Assembly (NCBI RefSeq): GCF_001269885.1
Contig: NZ_LHVH01000032.1
Span: forward strand, 1 to 64,000
Source of the DNA: Pseudomonas kilonensis
GTDB lineage: Bacteria > Pseudomonadota > Gammaproteobacteria > Pseudomonadales > Pseudomonadaceae
Reading direction: 5' to 3'
Length of the DNA: 64,000 nucleotides
Each line of letters starts with the position of its first letter. Positions within the stretch are counted from its first letter, which is position 1. The notes below the pieces were generated by a model, which ran no database searches, was not told the DNA's origin, and saw only the letters and a program-made list of their open reading frames with translations. Made by a program: the position numbers and the translations under genes. Positions 35,030 to 43,585 of this stretch are shown one piece after another.

Positions 35030-35356
35030 ATGAAAAACCGTCTATTGATTCTCCTTGGCCTCACTGTCCTGGCCTCCCAGGCTCATGCCTCCAGCCCGGA
35101 CGCCTGGGCCACCCACGACAAAGCCGTGCTGGCCAGTTGCATCAAGGCCAGCGGTTTGAAGAGTGCTGAGCCGGTGGGTAGCGCCGCTCAATTCGACGAC
35201 CGGGTCGGCTACACCGCGCTGTTGCTGCAAGGTCAATATCCGCAGAAGCACATGAAAGGGGCGATCGGCACCGAGTTGTGCCTCTACCGCAAACAAACCA
35301 AAACCGCCTACGTGACCGAGTGGGACTCGATCCGCCCTGCCGCTACCGACCGGTGA
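35030..35356 (+). CDS. small secreted protein of unknown function
   Basis: A 108-residue protein with a signal peptide (MKNRLLILLGLTVLASQAHA) and two Cys (Cys37, Cys84) that could form a disulfide. The mature part includes QFDDRVGYTALLLQGQYPQ and ends AYVTEWDSIRPAATDR. A conserved Pseudomonas small protein by impression, but no function is known. Starts 101 bases after cheV. Confidence 0.75.
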   Translation: MKNRLLILLGLTVLASQAHASSPDAWATHDKAVLASCIKASGLKSAEPVGSAAQFDDRVGYTALLLQGQYPQKHMKGAIGTELCLYRKQTKTAYVTEWDSIRPAATDR

Positions 35357-35435
35357 GTGGCGCATAACTTGCTTCGCACGGTCCATCACGGCGTTTTTCT
35401 GTCGCCGTCCCCAGCTTCCTGCGACCGGGCGCTCA

Positions 35436-36185
35436 ATGAACACAACGTTTTCCTGTGTAGGGTGCGGCAAATGCTGCACCGATCACCACGTCCCCCTGAC
35501 TCTCGACGAGGCCCGGATGTGGGCTGGCGACGGCGGCCAGGTGATTGTCCTGGTGGAAGCCTTCCTGCCCAACGGCCTCGGCCTGCCGGCAGGGCAACGC
35601 GAGCATGCCGAGCGCCGCTCGGCGGTGGTTCACAGCGGCAGCACCGAGGCCCTTGTGGCGATCACCTTTGCCGCCTACAACGTCGGCCGTTGTCGTAATC
35701 TTGACGAAGAAAACCTGTGCCGCATCTACGAGCGCCGACCCTTGGTGTGCCGCATCTATCCGATGGAAATCAACCCGCACATCCCCCTCAATATCGCCAT
35801 CAAGGAATGCCCGCCAGAGTCATGGGAAACCGGGCCACAACTGATACTCGGCGGTGAACTGGTCGACCAGGAACTGGTCCGGTTGATCGAGCGTTCACGC
35901 CAGGCCGACCGTGAAGAAATCGCCATCAAGGACCGCATCTGCGCTGCCCTGGGCATCCGCACCACCGCGCTCAAGGGCGACGGTTTCACCGCGTATCTGC
36001 CGGACATGAGCGCATTCGTGGCCGCCCTCGATCAGGCGCGCCTGCAACCGGCGCAACAACACATCAGTGAGTGGCAGTTCCATCTGTCTGGCGATGATGT
36101 GGCCCACCAGGTATCGGCCAGCGGCGCGCGGGTGGTCACCGAAGCGCCGGTCAATTACGCCTTTATTTCACTGCGGGCGGCGTAA
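35436..36185 (+). CDS. YkgJ-family cysteine-cluster protein
   Basis: A 249-residue protein with the Fe/Zn-binding cysteine pattern of the YkgJ family: CVGCGKCC near the N-terminus and C-(N)8-C-(N)9-C (CRNLDEENLCRIYERRPLVCRIYP) at about 86-105. Family members are thought to bind a metal or iron-sulfur cluster; no activity is established. No clear operon partner. Confidence 0.85.
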   Translation: MNTTFSCVGCGKCCTDHHVPLTLDEARMWAGDGGQVIVLVEAFLPNGLGLPAGQREHAERRSAVVHSGSTEALVAITFAAYNVGRCRNLDEENLCRIYERRPLVCRIYPMEINPHIPLNIAIKECPPESWETGPQLILGGELVDQELVRLIERSRQADREEIAIKDRICAALGIRTTALKGDGFTAYLPDMSAFVAALDQARLQPAQQHISEWQFHLSGDDVAHQVSASGARVVTEAPVNYAFISLRAA

Positions 36186-36228
36186 GAATTTTTAGTGGTT
36201 ACAAAATCTGAGCCCACCACAAATCAAA

Positions 36229-36318
36229 TGTGGGAGCGGGCTTGCTCGCGAAAGCGGTCTGGCATTCAAAATCAATGCAAGCTGACCCGACGCCTTCGCG
36301 AGCAAGCTCGCTCCCACA
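36229..36318. repeat. REPIN
   Basis: TGTGGGAGCGGGCTTGCTCG and an inverted partner between the YkgJ gene and ghrB. Confidence 0.87.
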
Positions 36319-36413
36319 GGGGTTGGCTACATTCCCAATCAAACTCCCCCTCGCCTAACCCTCGCCAGGAATGTTAGCGTGCTTGGTATCTTCTCCCCGA
36401 CGAGCCTTGCACG

Positions 36414-37385
36414 ATGAAAAAAACCGTACTTGCCTTCAGCCGTATCACGCCCCAGATGGTCGAGCGCCTGCAACAGGACTTCGACGTGATCGTGCCGAGC
36501 CCGTCCAAGGGCGATATCAACGCACAGTTCAACGAAGCCCTGCCCTACGCCCACGGGCTGATCGGGGTCGGTCGCAAGCTCGGGCGCGAGCAACTGCAAG
36601 GCGCCGCGAACCTGCAAGTGGTATCCAGCATATCGGTGGGCTACGACAACTATGACCTGGCCTACTTCAATGAGCGCGGGATCCTGCTCACCAACACCCC
36701 CGACGTGCTCACCGAAAGCACCGCCGACCTGGCCTTCGCCCTGCTGATGAGCAGCGCCCGGCGCGTGGCCGAACTGGACGCCTGGACCAAGGCTGGGCAA
36801 TGGCAGGCGACAGTCGGCCCGCAACTGTTTGGCAGCGATGTACATGGCAAGACCCTGGGTATCGTCGGCATGGGCAACATCGGTGCGGCCATTGCCCGAC
36901 GTGGCCGGCTGGGGTTCAACATGCCGATCCTCTACAGCGGCAACAGCCGCAAGACCGAACTGGAAAGCCAATTGGGCGCACAATTTCGCGAACTGGACCA
37001 GTTGCTGGCCGAAGCGGACTTCGTCTGCCTCGTCGTGCCATTGAGCGAGAAGACCCGCCATCTGATCGGCCAGCGTGAATTGGGCCTGATGAAACCGAGC
37101 GCCATCCTGGTCAACATTTCCCGGGGCCCGGTGGTGGATGAACCAGCGCTGATCGAAGCCCTGCAGAACAATCGCATCCGCGGCGCCGGGCTGGATGTCT
37201 ACGAGAAAGAACCCCTGGCCGAATCGCCGCTGTTTCAGTTGAAAAACGCCGTCACCCTGCCCCACATCGGCTCGGCCACCCACGAAACCCGCGCCGCCAT
37301 GGCCGATCTGGCTGTGGATAATCTGCGCAGTGCATTGCTGGGCGAGCGACCGAAGAACCTGGTCAACCCGCAAGTCTGGAAATAG
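36414..37385 (+). CDS. ghrB: 2-hydroxyacid dehydrogenase, GhrB-like
   Basis: NAD(P)H-dependent reductase of glyoxylate/hydroxypyruvate or 2-ketogluconate. The 323-residue product has the Rossmann motif GMGNIG, a following Arg/Ser pattern suggesting NADPH (YSGNSRK), and catalytic Arg (NISRGPVVDE), Glu (YEKEP) and His (LPHIGSAT). The exact substrate is not determined by sequence. Confidence 0.88.
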   Translation: MKKTVLAFSRITPQMVERLQQDFDVIVPSPSKGDINAQFNEALPYAHGLIGVGRKLGREQLQGAANLQVVSSISVGYDNYDLAYFNERGILLTNTPDVLTESTADLAFALLMSSARRVAELDAWTKAGQWQATVGPQLFGSDVHGKTLGIVGMGNIGAAIARRGRLGFNMPILYSGNSRKTELESQLGAQFRELDQLLAEADFVCLVVPLSEKTRHLIGQRELGLMKPSAILVNISRGPVVDEPALIEALQNNRIRGAGLDVYEKEPLAESPLFQLKNAVTLPHIGSATHETRAAMADLAVDNLRSALLGERPKNLVNPQVWK

Positions 37386-37393
37386 AACGCACT

Positions 37394-37421
37394 GTGGCGA
37401 GGGAGCTTGCTCCCTCGCCAC
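37394..37421. terminator. perfect 13 bp stem hairpin between convergent genes
   Basis: GTGGCGAGGGAGC-TT-GCTCCCTCGCCAC lies nine bases after ghrB and close to the EamA gene end. It has no T-run, so it may be a REP-like unit doubling as a transcript end. Confidence 0.6.
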
Positions 37422-37438
37422 GGGATTATCGCTAGACG

Positions 37439-38335
37439 TTATGTCAGCGCGACTTTCGCGGCCACTGGCCGAGGCTTGCGAAACACCAGCACGTTCCCCA
37501 GCATCACCAGCACCAACCCCACCAATGCCGGCGCCGTCCACTGGTAGCCCTCGACAAACGCCGAGACGTTCAACGCCACCACCGGAAACAGGACCGTGCA
37601 ATACGCCGCCCGCTCCGGCCCCATGCGCCCCACCAGCGTCAGGTAGGCGGTAAAGCCAATCACCGACCCCGGGATCACCAGGTACAACAGCGAGCCGATG
37701 TAGCGCGTGTTCCATTCCATGTCGAACGGAATGCCTTTGAACGCACACCACACCGCCAACATCGCCGCGCCATAGGCCATACCCCAGGCATTGGTGGTCA
37801 ACGGCCTGAGGCCGGCTTTCTGTTGCTGGCTCGAAAGCATGTTGCCCGCCGAGAAACACAAGGTGCCCAGCAACGCCAGCGCCAAGCCAAGCAAGGTTTG
37901 CGGGCTTGCGCTATGGCCGGCCAGTTCCGGCCAGAACAGCAGCGCCAGCCCCGAAAGCCCCAGGGCGCCACCCAACAGCACGTTGCGCGCAATCCGCTGA
38001 CCGAAGAACACGCGGGCATTGAGGGCGTTCCAGAGCGTGGCGGTGGAAAACACCACCGCGACCAACCCACTGGGAATCCATTGGCTGGCGGTCAGGAAGC
38101 ACATGAAGTTGATGCAGAACAGGCACAGGCCCTGGGCAACGCAAATCAAATGGCCGCGCCGGTTCATCGCCTGCAAGCGCCGGCTGAGCAGGAGCATCGC
38201 GAACAGGATCAACGCCGCGAGGCCAAACCGATAAACGATCGAAACCGGGATGGCGACCACGCCCAGTTGCAGTTTCAGGGCAATCCAGGTGGTGCCCCAG
38301 ATGAGCACGGTGAGCAGGTACAACGAGAGGTTCAT
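37439..38335 (-). CDS. EamA (DMT) family transporter
   Basis: A 298-residue inner-membrane protein with ten predicted helices and two EamA repeats (WGTTWIALKLQLG near the N-terminus; second repeat from about 150). Typical of metabolite exporters. The ATG at 38335 follows CCAGGAGTCGCC. It is divergent from an AraC regulator at 38472, which probably controls it. Confidence 0.9.
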   Translation of the reverse strand: MNLSLYLLTVLIWGTTWIALKLQLGVVAIPVSIVYRFGLAALILFAMLLLSRRLQAMNRRGHLICVAQGLCLFCINFMCFLTASQWIPSGLVAVVFSTATLWNALNARVFFGQRIARNVLLGGALGLSGLALLFWPELAGHSASPQTLLGLALALLGTLCFSAGNMLSSQQQKAGLRPLTTNAWGMAYGAAMLAVWCAFKGIPFDMEWNTRYIGSLLYLVIPGSVIGFTAYLTLVGRMGPERAAYCTVLFPVVALNVSAFVEGYQWTAPALVGLVLVMLGNVLVFRKPRPVAAKVALT

Positions 38336-38471
38336 GACGGCGACTCCTGGCAATGACCCCCAGTGTCGCGCCGCCATTGACCCGGCGCTTGCATAAACTT
38401 GCGGTTTTTTCGGCAGGCTGGCTGGTGTGGATCGGCCGACGGAGTAGGATGCAAGCGTTGGAGAACCGATC

Positions 38472-39347
38472 ATGCCCACACTGCAAACCCTGCAAGTCTT
38501 TCAAGCCCTCAACAGCTCGCCCAATGCTCGCCTGGAGCACAGCGCCGAGCTCGGGGACGGCTTGGCGGCCGCTTTGTGGAGCAATCACCACGACGCCCAG
38601 GACTACGAGGCGCCGACCCACCATACGCTGTCATGCTACATCGCTGGCGGCACCGGTACGTTTCGCCGCGAGCGGCCCGACACCACGGGCGCGCCGGGCA
38701 AACTCTGCGTACTGCCCGCCGGACATCAATCGGCCTGGGTCATCAACGGCGACATTCGCCTTGCCCACCTGTATTTCAGCGCTGAACAATTCGCCCTGGG
38801 GTGCGTCACGCTGCTGGACCGCGAACCGCGGCAGGTGCAACTGCACGAGGAGACGTTCCTCGACGACCCGCGACAGGCACAGCGTTTTCGCCAGTTGATC
38901 GCGCTGAACTGGGACGAACCCGGTGAACGCCTGCTGACCACCAGCCTGGCCCATGACTTGCTCAATCACCTGCTGCTCAGCCAGGTGGGCCAGCGTCAGG
39001 GACTTCGCCTCAAAGGCGGCCTGGCCGCTCATCAGCGGCGGTTGCTGGTGGATTACGTCGACAGCCACTTGGCCGATGCCATCAGCCTCGGCCAATTGGC
39101 GGCGTTGTGTGCGTTGTCCGAATACCACTTCGCGCGAATGTTCCGCGAAAGCTTCGGGCTGCCGCCGCATCAATATGTGCTGGCTAGACGCTTGACCTGC
39201 GCGCGGCATTTGTTGCGCAGCACTTCACAACCGTTGGGCGAGGTGGCATTGGCCTGCGGATTTGCCAGCGCCAGCCACTTCACCAATCGCTTCCGCCAGG
39301 CCCTGGGCGCGACGCCTGGAGAGTATCGGCAGGCGTATTTGCGTTAA
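38472..39347 (+). CDS. AraC-family transcriptional regulator
   Basis: A 291-residue regulator with an N-terminal cupin-like sensing domain (about 40-160) and a C-terminal AraC HTH (about 190-290: LADAISLGQLAALCALSEYHFARMFRESFGLPPHQYVLARR). The inducer is unknown. GGAG precedes the ATG. Its likely target is the divergent EamA exporter. Confidence 0.9.
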   Translation: MPTLQTLQVFQALNSSPNARLEHSAELGDGLAAALWSNHHDAQDYEAPTHHTLSCYIAGGTGTFRRERPDTTGAPGKLCVLPAGHQSAWVINGDIRLAHLYFSAEQFALGCVTLLDREPRQVQLHEETFLDDPRQAQRFRQLIALNWDEPGERLLTTSLAHDLLNHLLLSQVGQRQGLRLKGGLAAHQRRLLVDYVDSHLADAISLGQLAALCALSEYHFARMFRESFGLPPHQYVLARRLTCARHLLRSTSQPLGEVALACGFASASHFTNRFRQALGATPGEYRQAYLR

Positions 39348-39360
39348 CCCCGGCTATCGC

Positions 39361-39386
39361 CATCGCGAGCAGGCTCGCTCCCACAG
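39361..39386 (-). repeat. single REP unit
   Basis: ATCGCGAGCAGGCTCGCTCC just after the AraC gene. Confidence 0.75.
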
Positions 39387-39429
39387 GAGAATGTGATCAA
39401 TGCAGAAGCGGAAACCAAACCAATAAAAC

Positions 39430-39460
39430 AAAACGGGCCTGCGATTGCAGGCCCGTTTTT
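39430..39460. terminator. bidirectional terminator
   Basis: AAAACGGGCCTGC-GATT-GCAGGCCCGTTTTT between the convergent AraC and HPF genes. Confidence 0.88.
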
Positions 39461-39486
39461 CAGTCGCAAGTGAAATGAACGAGGGT

Positions 39487-39897
39487 TTAGCCGTGAAGCG
39501 CGGCCCGTTCGTTTTCCAGGAACTCCTCTTCCAGCATCGCATCGGCCAAGGCTACGGATTCGCTCGATTTCTCAACGGCGGCGCGCTTGCCGCGCAGTTT
39601 GCCGAACAAATGCTCCAGGGCACTTTCAAGTTTGGTCGCCGCGCCTTCGATCGCCAGTTCCAGCGAGTCGGCCTTGTGCGTCACGGAAATCGGCTGATGG
39701 CCCTTCGGCCGTGCTTCAAGCTGGCAACGCAGATCATGGGGACCGGGCTTGTCGCCGTTCTCGTCCCGCAAATGAACCTCAACCCGTGTCAGGTCCTCTT
39801 CATAACGTTCGAGCGTGCTTTCGATGGTAGTACGTACCCACTCCTCCAGTCGGATGCTGCTTTGAATATGGTTATCGCTGTTGACTTGGATTTGCAT
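39487..39897 (-). CDS. HPF/RaiA-family ribosome-associated protein
   Basis: A 136-residue S30EA/sigma-54 modulation protein family member (MQIQVNSDNHIQ; IESTLERYEEDLTRVEVHLRDEN; then an acidic Glu-rich tail DAMLEEEFLENERAALHG). Such proteins bind the ribosomal decoding site during stationary phase. It is not next to rpoN, where the usual Pseudomonas hpf lies, so it looks like a second, diverged copy. Its own gap upstream (510 bases) is long. Confidence 0.85.
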   Translation of the reverse strand: MQIQVNSDNHIQSSIRLEEWVRTTIESTLERYEEDLTRVEVHLRDENGDKPGPHDLRCQLEARPKGHQPISVTHKADSLELAIEGAATKLESALEHLFGKLRGKRAAVEKSSESVALADAMLEEEFLENERAALHG

Positions 39898-40243
39898 AGT
39901 TCATCCCTTATTTCAGCTAGCTCGCCGGGGGCCGTCGACGTTGATGCAACGGCCCCTTGAATACAGAGTCGGGCTGGCGGAAGAACAATTCAACCCCTAG
40001 AAAAAGATAAATATTCATACGCAAATAAAGCCAGACAACGGGCAAAAGCGCTGTTAATGTCGGGAGTTACCCCTGCCCTGCCTACCCACCGCAAATCATC
40101 CCCCCCGCCTGCACCGTCAACGAACATCCGCGCGTTATTGCCCCGAAACGGGCAGCGGCCATAGCCGCATTCCAGAGCGTCCGGCGCTTAGGCTCCGGGA
40201 TCATTGTCCGACAGTTTTTCCGGCATGCCACTTGCTAACTCCC
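39898..40243. other. non-coding gap upstream of the HPF-like gene
   Basis: An AT-rich stretch at about 39990-40050 probably contains the promoter of the minus-strand HPF-like gene. The rest is GC-rich without a convincing reading frame; nothing else recognised. Confidence 0.4.
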
Positions 40244-40274
40244 TGTAGGAGCTGCCGCAGGCTGCGATCTTTTG
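40244..40274 (+). repeat. repeat of the GGAGCTGCCGCAGGCTGCGATC type
   Basis: TGTAGGAGCTGCCGCAGGCT then GCGATCTTTT; a third repeat family, hairpin GCTGCCGCAGGC-like, also seen at 41848-41876. Confidence 0.8.
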
Positions 40275-40407
40275 ATCCTGAGGCCTGCCTGGCCCCCAGG
40301 AATCTTGCGATGAACACGATCATGGAATGGCCGATGGTCTGGTGTTGCGAACTAATCCCGATCACGGCCGGTCAACAACTGCACGTTCAATCAGGCGGTG
40401 ACGCATC

Positions 40408-40725
40408 ATGGACAACCCTTTTCAGATCATTACCGACGCTTTTGCGCCGCATTATCAAATCAACCTGAGTATCCAGGGCCTGGATGGCAGCATCATGCTG
40501 ACCCTGTCCAAGAGCGGGCGCGTCGTCGCCAAACGCATGATCAGCGCCCAGCAGCGCAACGACCCGGAACGGCTCAAGCGCCTGGTGCAAAGTATTCAGT
40601 TCGGGATCGCCATCGAGCAGGGCCACAGCGCCGTGGCCATCCTCGAAGCCATGACTGGCGGTGACAACATCAAGCTGCCACCACCGCACGCCCAGGGGCC
40701 GGCGCCCTCTGCCGTCGGGATTTAG
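40408..40725 (+). CDS. DUF3509 protein
   Basis: A 105-residue Pseudomonas-type DUF3509 protein (FQIITDAFAPHYQINLSIQGLDGSIMLTLS; RSGRVVAKRMIS-like; LVQSIQFGIAIEQG). Function unknown. Its stop overlaps the stop of psiE on the other strand by four bases. Confidence 0.82.
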   Translation: MDNPFQIITDAFAPHYQINLSIQGLDGSIMLTLSKSGRVVAKRMISAQQRNDPERLKRLVQSIQFGIAIEQGHSAVAILEAMTGGDNIKLPPPHAQGPAPSAVGI

Positions 40726-41222
40726 ATTTCTCCTTTCTCCACTTCGGCATGCTCGCTGGTACCCGCACCGACCTTGCGGTGCGGGTGCTCGATCTTCACC
40801 GAAGGGAACTGCGACGAAGCGTAGCGCACCACCAGGATCGAAAACGCCAGCAGCAGGATGCCACCGCACAGGTAAATGATCCCCAGGTCGGGCGGGCTGT
40901 GGTGGGAGACGTTGGAAATCAGCAGCCGCGTCAGCGCCGTGATCGCCACGTAGATCAGAAACCGCACCGGCATGTGGTTGGTCTTGAAGTAGATCCCGAC
41001 CATGGCCCCCAATTCCAGGTAGATGAACAGCAGCAGGATGTCGTCGATCTTGATGTGCCCAGTCTCGAGCATCTGCAAGAACTCCATCACCGCCGCCCAC
41101 GCGGTCACCGCACCGATGGCGAACAGCGCCAGGTAGTGGAAGGTCTCGACGAACAGGTTTCCCAGGGACTCGGCCAGTTGATGGACGTTCTGGCGCAGGT
41201 TCTCGGCCCAATTGATTTTCAC
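40722..41222 (-). CDS. psiE: phosphate-starvation-inducible PsiE family protein
   Basis: A 166-residue inner-membrane protein with four hydrophobic helices (FHYLALFAIGAVTAWAAVMEF; IDDILLLFIYLELGAMVGIYF; FLIYVAITALTRLLI; LGIIYLCGGILLLAFSILVV), the PsiE pattern. No Pho box was recognised upstream. Convergent four-base overlap with the DUF3509 gene. Confidence 0.9.
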   Translation of the reverse strand: MKINWAENLRQNVHQLAESLGNLFVETFHYLALFAIGAVTAWAAVMEFLQMLETGHIKIDDILLLFIYLELGAMVGIYFKTNHMPVRFLIYVAITALTRLLISNVSHHSPPDLGIIYLCGGILLLAFSILVVRYASSQFPSVKIEHPHRKVGAGTSEHAEVEKGEI

Positions 41223-41368
41223 GATGTAGTTTCCTTAGGTCGGTTCGACCGGATGATGCGGGTTGGACGTGACGGTTGTTCTGCATGCAGAAAAAAGGCC
41301 AGCGCCTGGGGGTGAGATGGCGATAGGCTGGTATGCGGCACTTTGGAGAGTTTCATGCAGCCTGATCG

Positions 41369-41427
41369 CGAGCAAGCTTTGCTCCCACACAAGCTTTGCT
41401 CACATTAGCTTTGCGCTCACATGCCGA
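41369..41427 (-). repeat. degenerate REP with tandem remnants
   Basis: ATCGCGAGCAAGCTTTGCTC followed by repeated decayed AGCTTTGCTCACA units up to about 41427, between psiE and yebG. Confidence 0.65.
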
Positions 41428-41485
41428 AATCGGTCTACATTAAAAAGCCACTATCCAAAGCAAGAGGATTCGCTTATCCTTTTGC

Positions 41486-41501
41486 CTGTATATAAATACA
41501 G
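41486..41501. promoter_or_regulatory. LexA (SOS) box of yebG
   Basis: CTGTATATAAATACAG is a perfect CTGT-(N8)-ACAG site, 42 bases before the yebG start. Confidence 0.9.
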
Positions 41502-41543
41502 TAGTCACAAAGACAACCAATGTGAAGGCATGTGAGGTGGTGA

Positions 41544-41804
41544 ATGGCCGTCGAAGTGGTATACCGCAGCAGCCGAGATCTGGAGCGCTTGTTCATGGAT
41601 AAAGCCGAAGCTGACCGTCATGACAAAATGCTGGAACTCGCCGAATTGCTGGCAGAGGTGTTGCAAAAAGCCGTTCCATCGCTGAGCGAGCAACAGGTCG
41701 AGGAAGCCGGGATCTACATGGCGAAGAATCGTGATGTGTTCGCCAAGGCATTCAAGAGCCAGCCGGATGCCTTGTCCGAACTGCTCAATCCGTCGGACGA
41801 ATGA
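41544..41804 (+). CDS. yebG: DNA-damage-inducible YebG family protein
   Basis: An 86-residue YebG homologue (MAVEVVYRSS; KAEADRHDKMLELAELLAEVL; GIYMAKNRDVFAKAFK). YebG is a small SOS-regulon protein of unknown biochemical function. The start follows GAGGTGG, and the LexA box upstream supports the assignment. Confidence 0.92.
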   Translation: MAVEVVYRSSRDLERLFMDKAEADRHDKMLELAELLAEVLQKAVPSLSEQQVEEAGIYMAKNRDVFAKAFKSQPDALSELLNPSDE

Positions 41805-41847
41805 CCAAAAAGATCGCAACCTTCGACAGCCCTACGTGGAACACCGT

Positions 41848-41876
41848 GTAGGAGCTGCCGAAGGCTGCGATCTTTT
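41848..41876 (+). repeat. repeat of the GGAGCTGCCGAAGGCTGCGATC type
   Basis: TGTAGGAGCTGCCGAAGGCT GCGATCTTTTT directly abuts the stop codon of the MocR gene and can act as its transcript end. Confidence 0.8.
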
Positions 41877-43264
41877 TAGTAATAACGACGCGGATCCGAA
41901 TCGATCAAGCTGGCCAGCTTGGTCAGGGCGAAGCGCAGTTCGTCCTGGCTGGTGGGGGACATCAACACCAGCCGCACGCACCGAGTGGTGCCTGAGCGCT
42001 CAGCCTGGAACTGGGTGCCGCTGAGCAGCAGTACGCCGTTGGCTCGGGCGAGCATGGTGAACTCGTCGCTGGTCCATGGCTCCGGCAGCGTCAACCAGAC
42101 GTGATAGGAATATGGCTGGGTCTTGAGCTCGAAATTGGCAAAGATTTCCCGGGCAATGGCTTGCCGCCCCGCCGCCTCGTTGCGCTGGATGCGGATCAGT
42201 TTCTTGTCCAGGCCTTCGGTAATCACATTGCTGGCCAACTGCGCGGTCAACGGCGACGGCATCCAGACACTGCTGCGCACCATCGAGGTCAGGCGCGACA
42301 GCAATTTAGGCGGGCTGTAGATGTAACCGACGCGAAGCGCCGGCATGACCGATTTCGACAGGCTGGTCAGGTACACCGAACGGTCCGGCGCAAAGGCCGA
42401 CAGTGGCTTGATCGACGGATCGGTGGCGAGGAAGCCATAGATATCATCGTCCAGGATGATGAAGTCGAATTCCTCGGCAAGCGCGGCGATCTGGGCCCGA
42501 CGTTTCTGCGACATGATCGCCGCCGTCGGGTTCTGGCAGGTCGCCACGCAAACCAGCATCGCCGGTTTCTCGCGCAGGCACAGTTCGCGCAACGCTTCAG
42601 GAATGATGCCTTCGTCATCCATCGGCACGCCGCGCAGGCGGCGCTCCAGGCCATGGGCCAGGGAAATGATGCCGGGGTAGCAAAGCGCTTCGCAGAGCAC
42701 CAGGTCACCCGCATTGGTCAGGGCGCTCATCGCGACCATCAAGCCATGCTGGGCCCCTGCGGTGATCACCACTTGCTGCCATTGCGCGTCGGGCAATGAA
42801 TGACGCAACCATTGCGCCCCCGCCTCGCGATGCGCCGGGTGCCCGCCATCCGGCGCGTAATCCAGTGCACGCGCGAAATCGGTGCTTTTTGCCATGCCCA
42901 CCAGCGCATCGCGCAACCAGTACTCCAAGGTTTCACTGGACGGCTTGATGATGGAGAGGTCAAGTAATTCGGCCTGCCCCAGATTCAGCGGCGCAACGCC
43001 GGTGCTCGCCGGCGATTCCAGCGACTTCTGGCCGAGTACATAAGTGCCACGCCCCACCTCCCCTTGCACCAGCCGGCGCCGATGGGCCTCGCTATAGGCC
43101 CGGCTGATGGTACCGGGGGTGACATTCAGGGTGGTGGCCAGCTCGCGCAGAGTCGGCAAGCGATCACCTTCGTTCAACACGCCATTGCTGATATCGCGCG
43201 CCAACGCATCGGCAATCGACAAATACATCGGCTGGTTGGACTCGCTTAGCTGGGGAACCCACAT
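41876..43264 (-). CDS. MocR-type regulator (GntR HTH + aminotransferase domain)
   Basis: A 462-residue regulator: winged HTH of GntR type (about 10-78; ALARDISNGVLNEGDRLPTLRELATTLNVTPGTISRAYSEA) and a fold-type I aminotransferase domain (about 110-455) with the PLP-Lys in SLSKSVMPALRVGYIYSP and the Asp in LDDDIYGF. Such proteins sense amino acids or PLP adducts. It is divergent from the benE-glyA pair; operator-like repeats lie between. The ATG at 43264 (MWVPQLSESNQ) is preferred to longer frames. Confidence 0.9.
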   Translation of the reverse strand: MWVPQLSESNQPMYLSIADALARDISNGVLNEGDRLPTLRELATTLNVTPGTISRAYSEAHRRRLVQGEVGRGTYVLGQKSLESPASTGVAPLNLGQAELLDLSIIKPSSETLEYWLRDALVGMAKSTDFARALDYAPDGGHPAHREAGAQWLRHSLPDAQWQQVVITAGAQHGLMVAMSALTNAGDLVLCEALCYPGIISLAHGLERRLRGVPMDDEGIIPEALRELCLREKPAMLVCVATCQNPTAAIMSQKRRAQIAALAEEFDFIILDDDIYGFLATDPSIKPLSAFAPDRSVYLTSLSKSVMPALRVGYIYSPPKLLSRLTSMVRSSVWMPSPLTAQLASNVITEGLDKKLIRIQRNEAAGRQAIAREIFANFELKTQPYSYHVWLTLPEPWTSDEFTMLARANGVLLLSGTQFQAERSGTTRCVRLVLMSPTSQDELRFALTKLASLIDSDPRRYY

Positions 43265-43350
43265 GAATGATCGCTGCCATCGTAGAAATGATGAATATCC
43301 GAGCATATCACATGGAGGTAAAACGCCTGACAAATCGACAGAATCTAAAA

Positions 43351-43370
43351 ATTGAGTCGATTGAGTCGAT
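43351..43370 (+). promoter_or_regulatory. tandem operator-like repeat
   Basis: Two head-to-tail copies of TTGAGTCGA (ATTGAGTCGA TTGAGTCGAT). Confidence 0.6.
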
Positions 43371-43480
43371 ACACAAATCAGGAAGCCCGCCTGATAAAAA
43401 TTATAGAAAAAACTATATCTCTATAAATCAATCAATTAGTCAGAAATAAACGGTAAAACAAGCAAAACAAATCACCCCTC

Positions 43481-43500
43481 AATTGAATCAACTCAATTCT
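43481..43500. promoter_or_regulatory. palindromic operator-like site
   Basis: AATTGAATCAACTCAATT, inverted repeat of the same half-site, about 95 bases before benE. Confidence 0.55.
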
Positions 43501-43528
43501 TTCAAATACACTGATAAAGAATCGAACC

Positions 43529-43542
43529 AATCGACTCAATTC
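43529..43542 (-). promoter_or_regulatory. operator-like half site near benE
   Basis: AATCGACTCAATTC, the reverse complement of the 43351 motif, 44 bases before the benE start. Confidence 0.55.
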
Positions 43543-43585
43543 TCCCCTGATCACCGCGCGACCTGCCGCGCCCAGTCGAGGCATC

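Larger units (their letters stand above)
43265..43585. promoter_or_regulatory. AT-rich divergent control region
   Basis: The only strongly AT-rich gap of this part. It holds three groups of a shared motif ATTGAGTCGAT / ATCGACTCAAT, listed separately, as expected for MocR operators. Confidence 0.65.
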
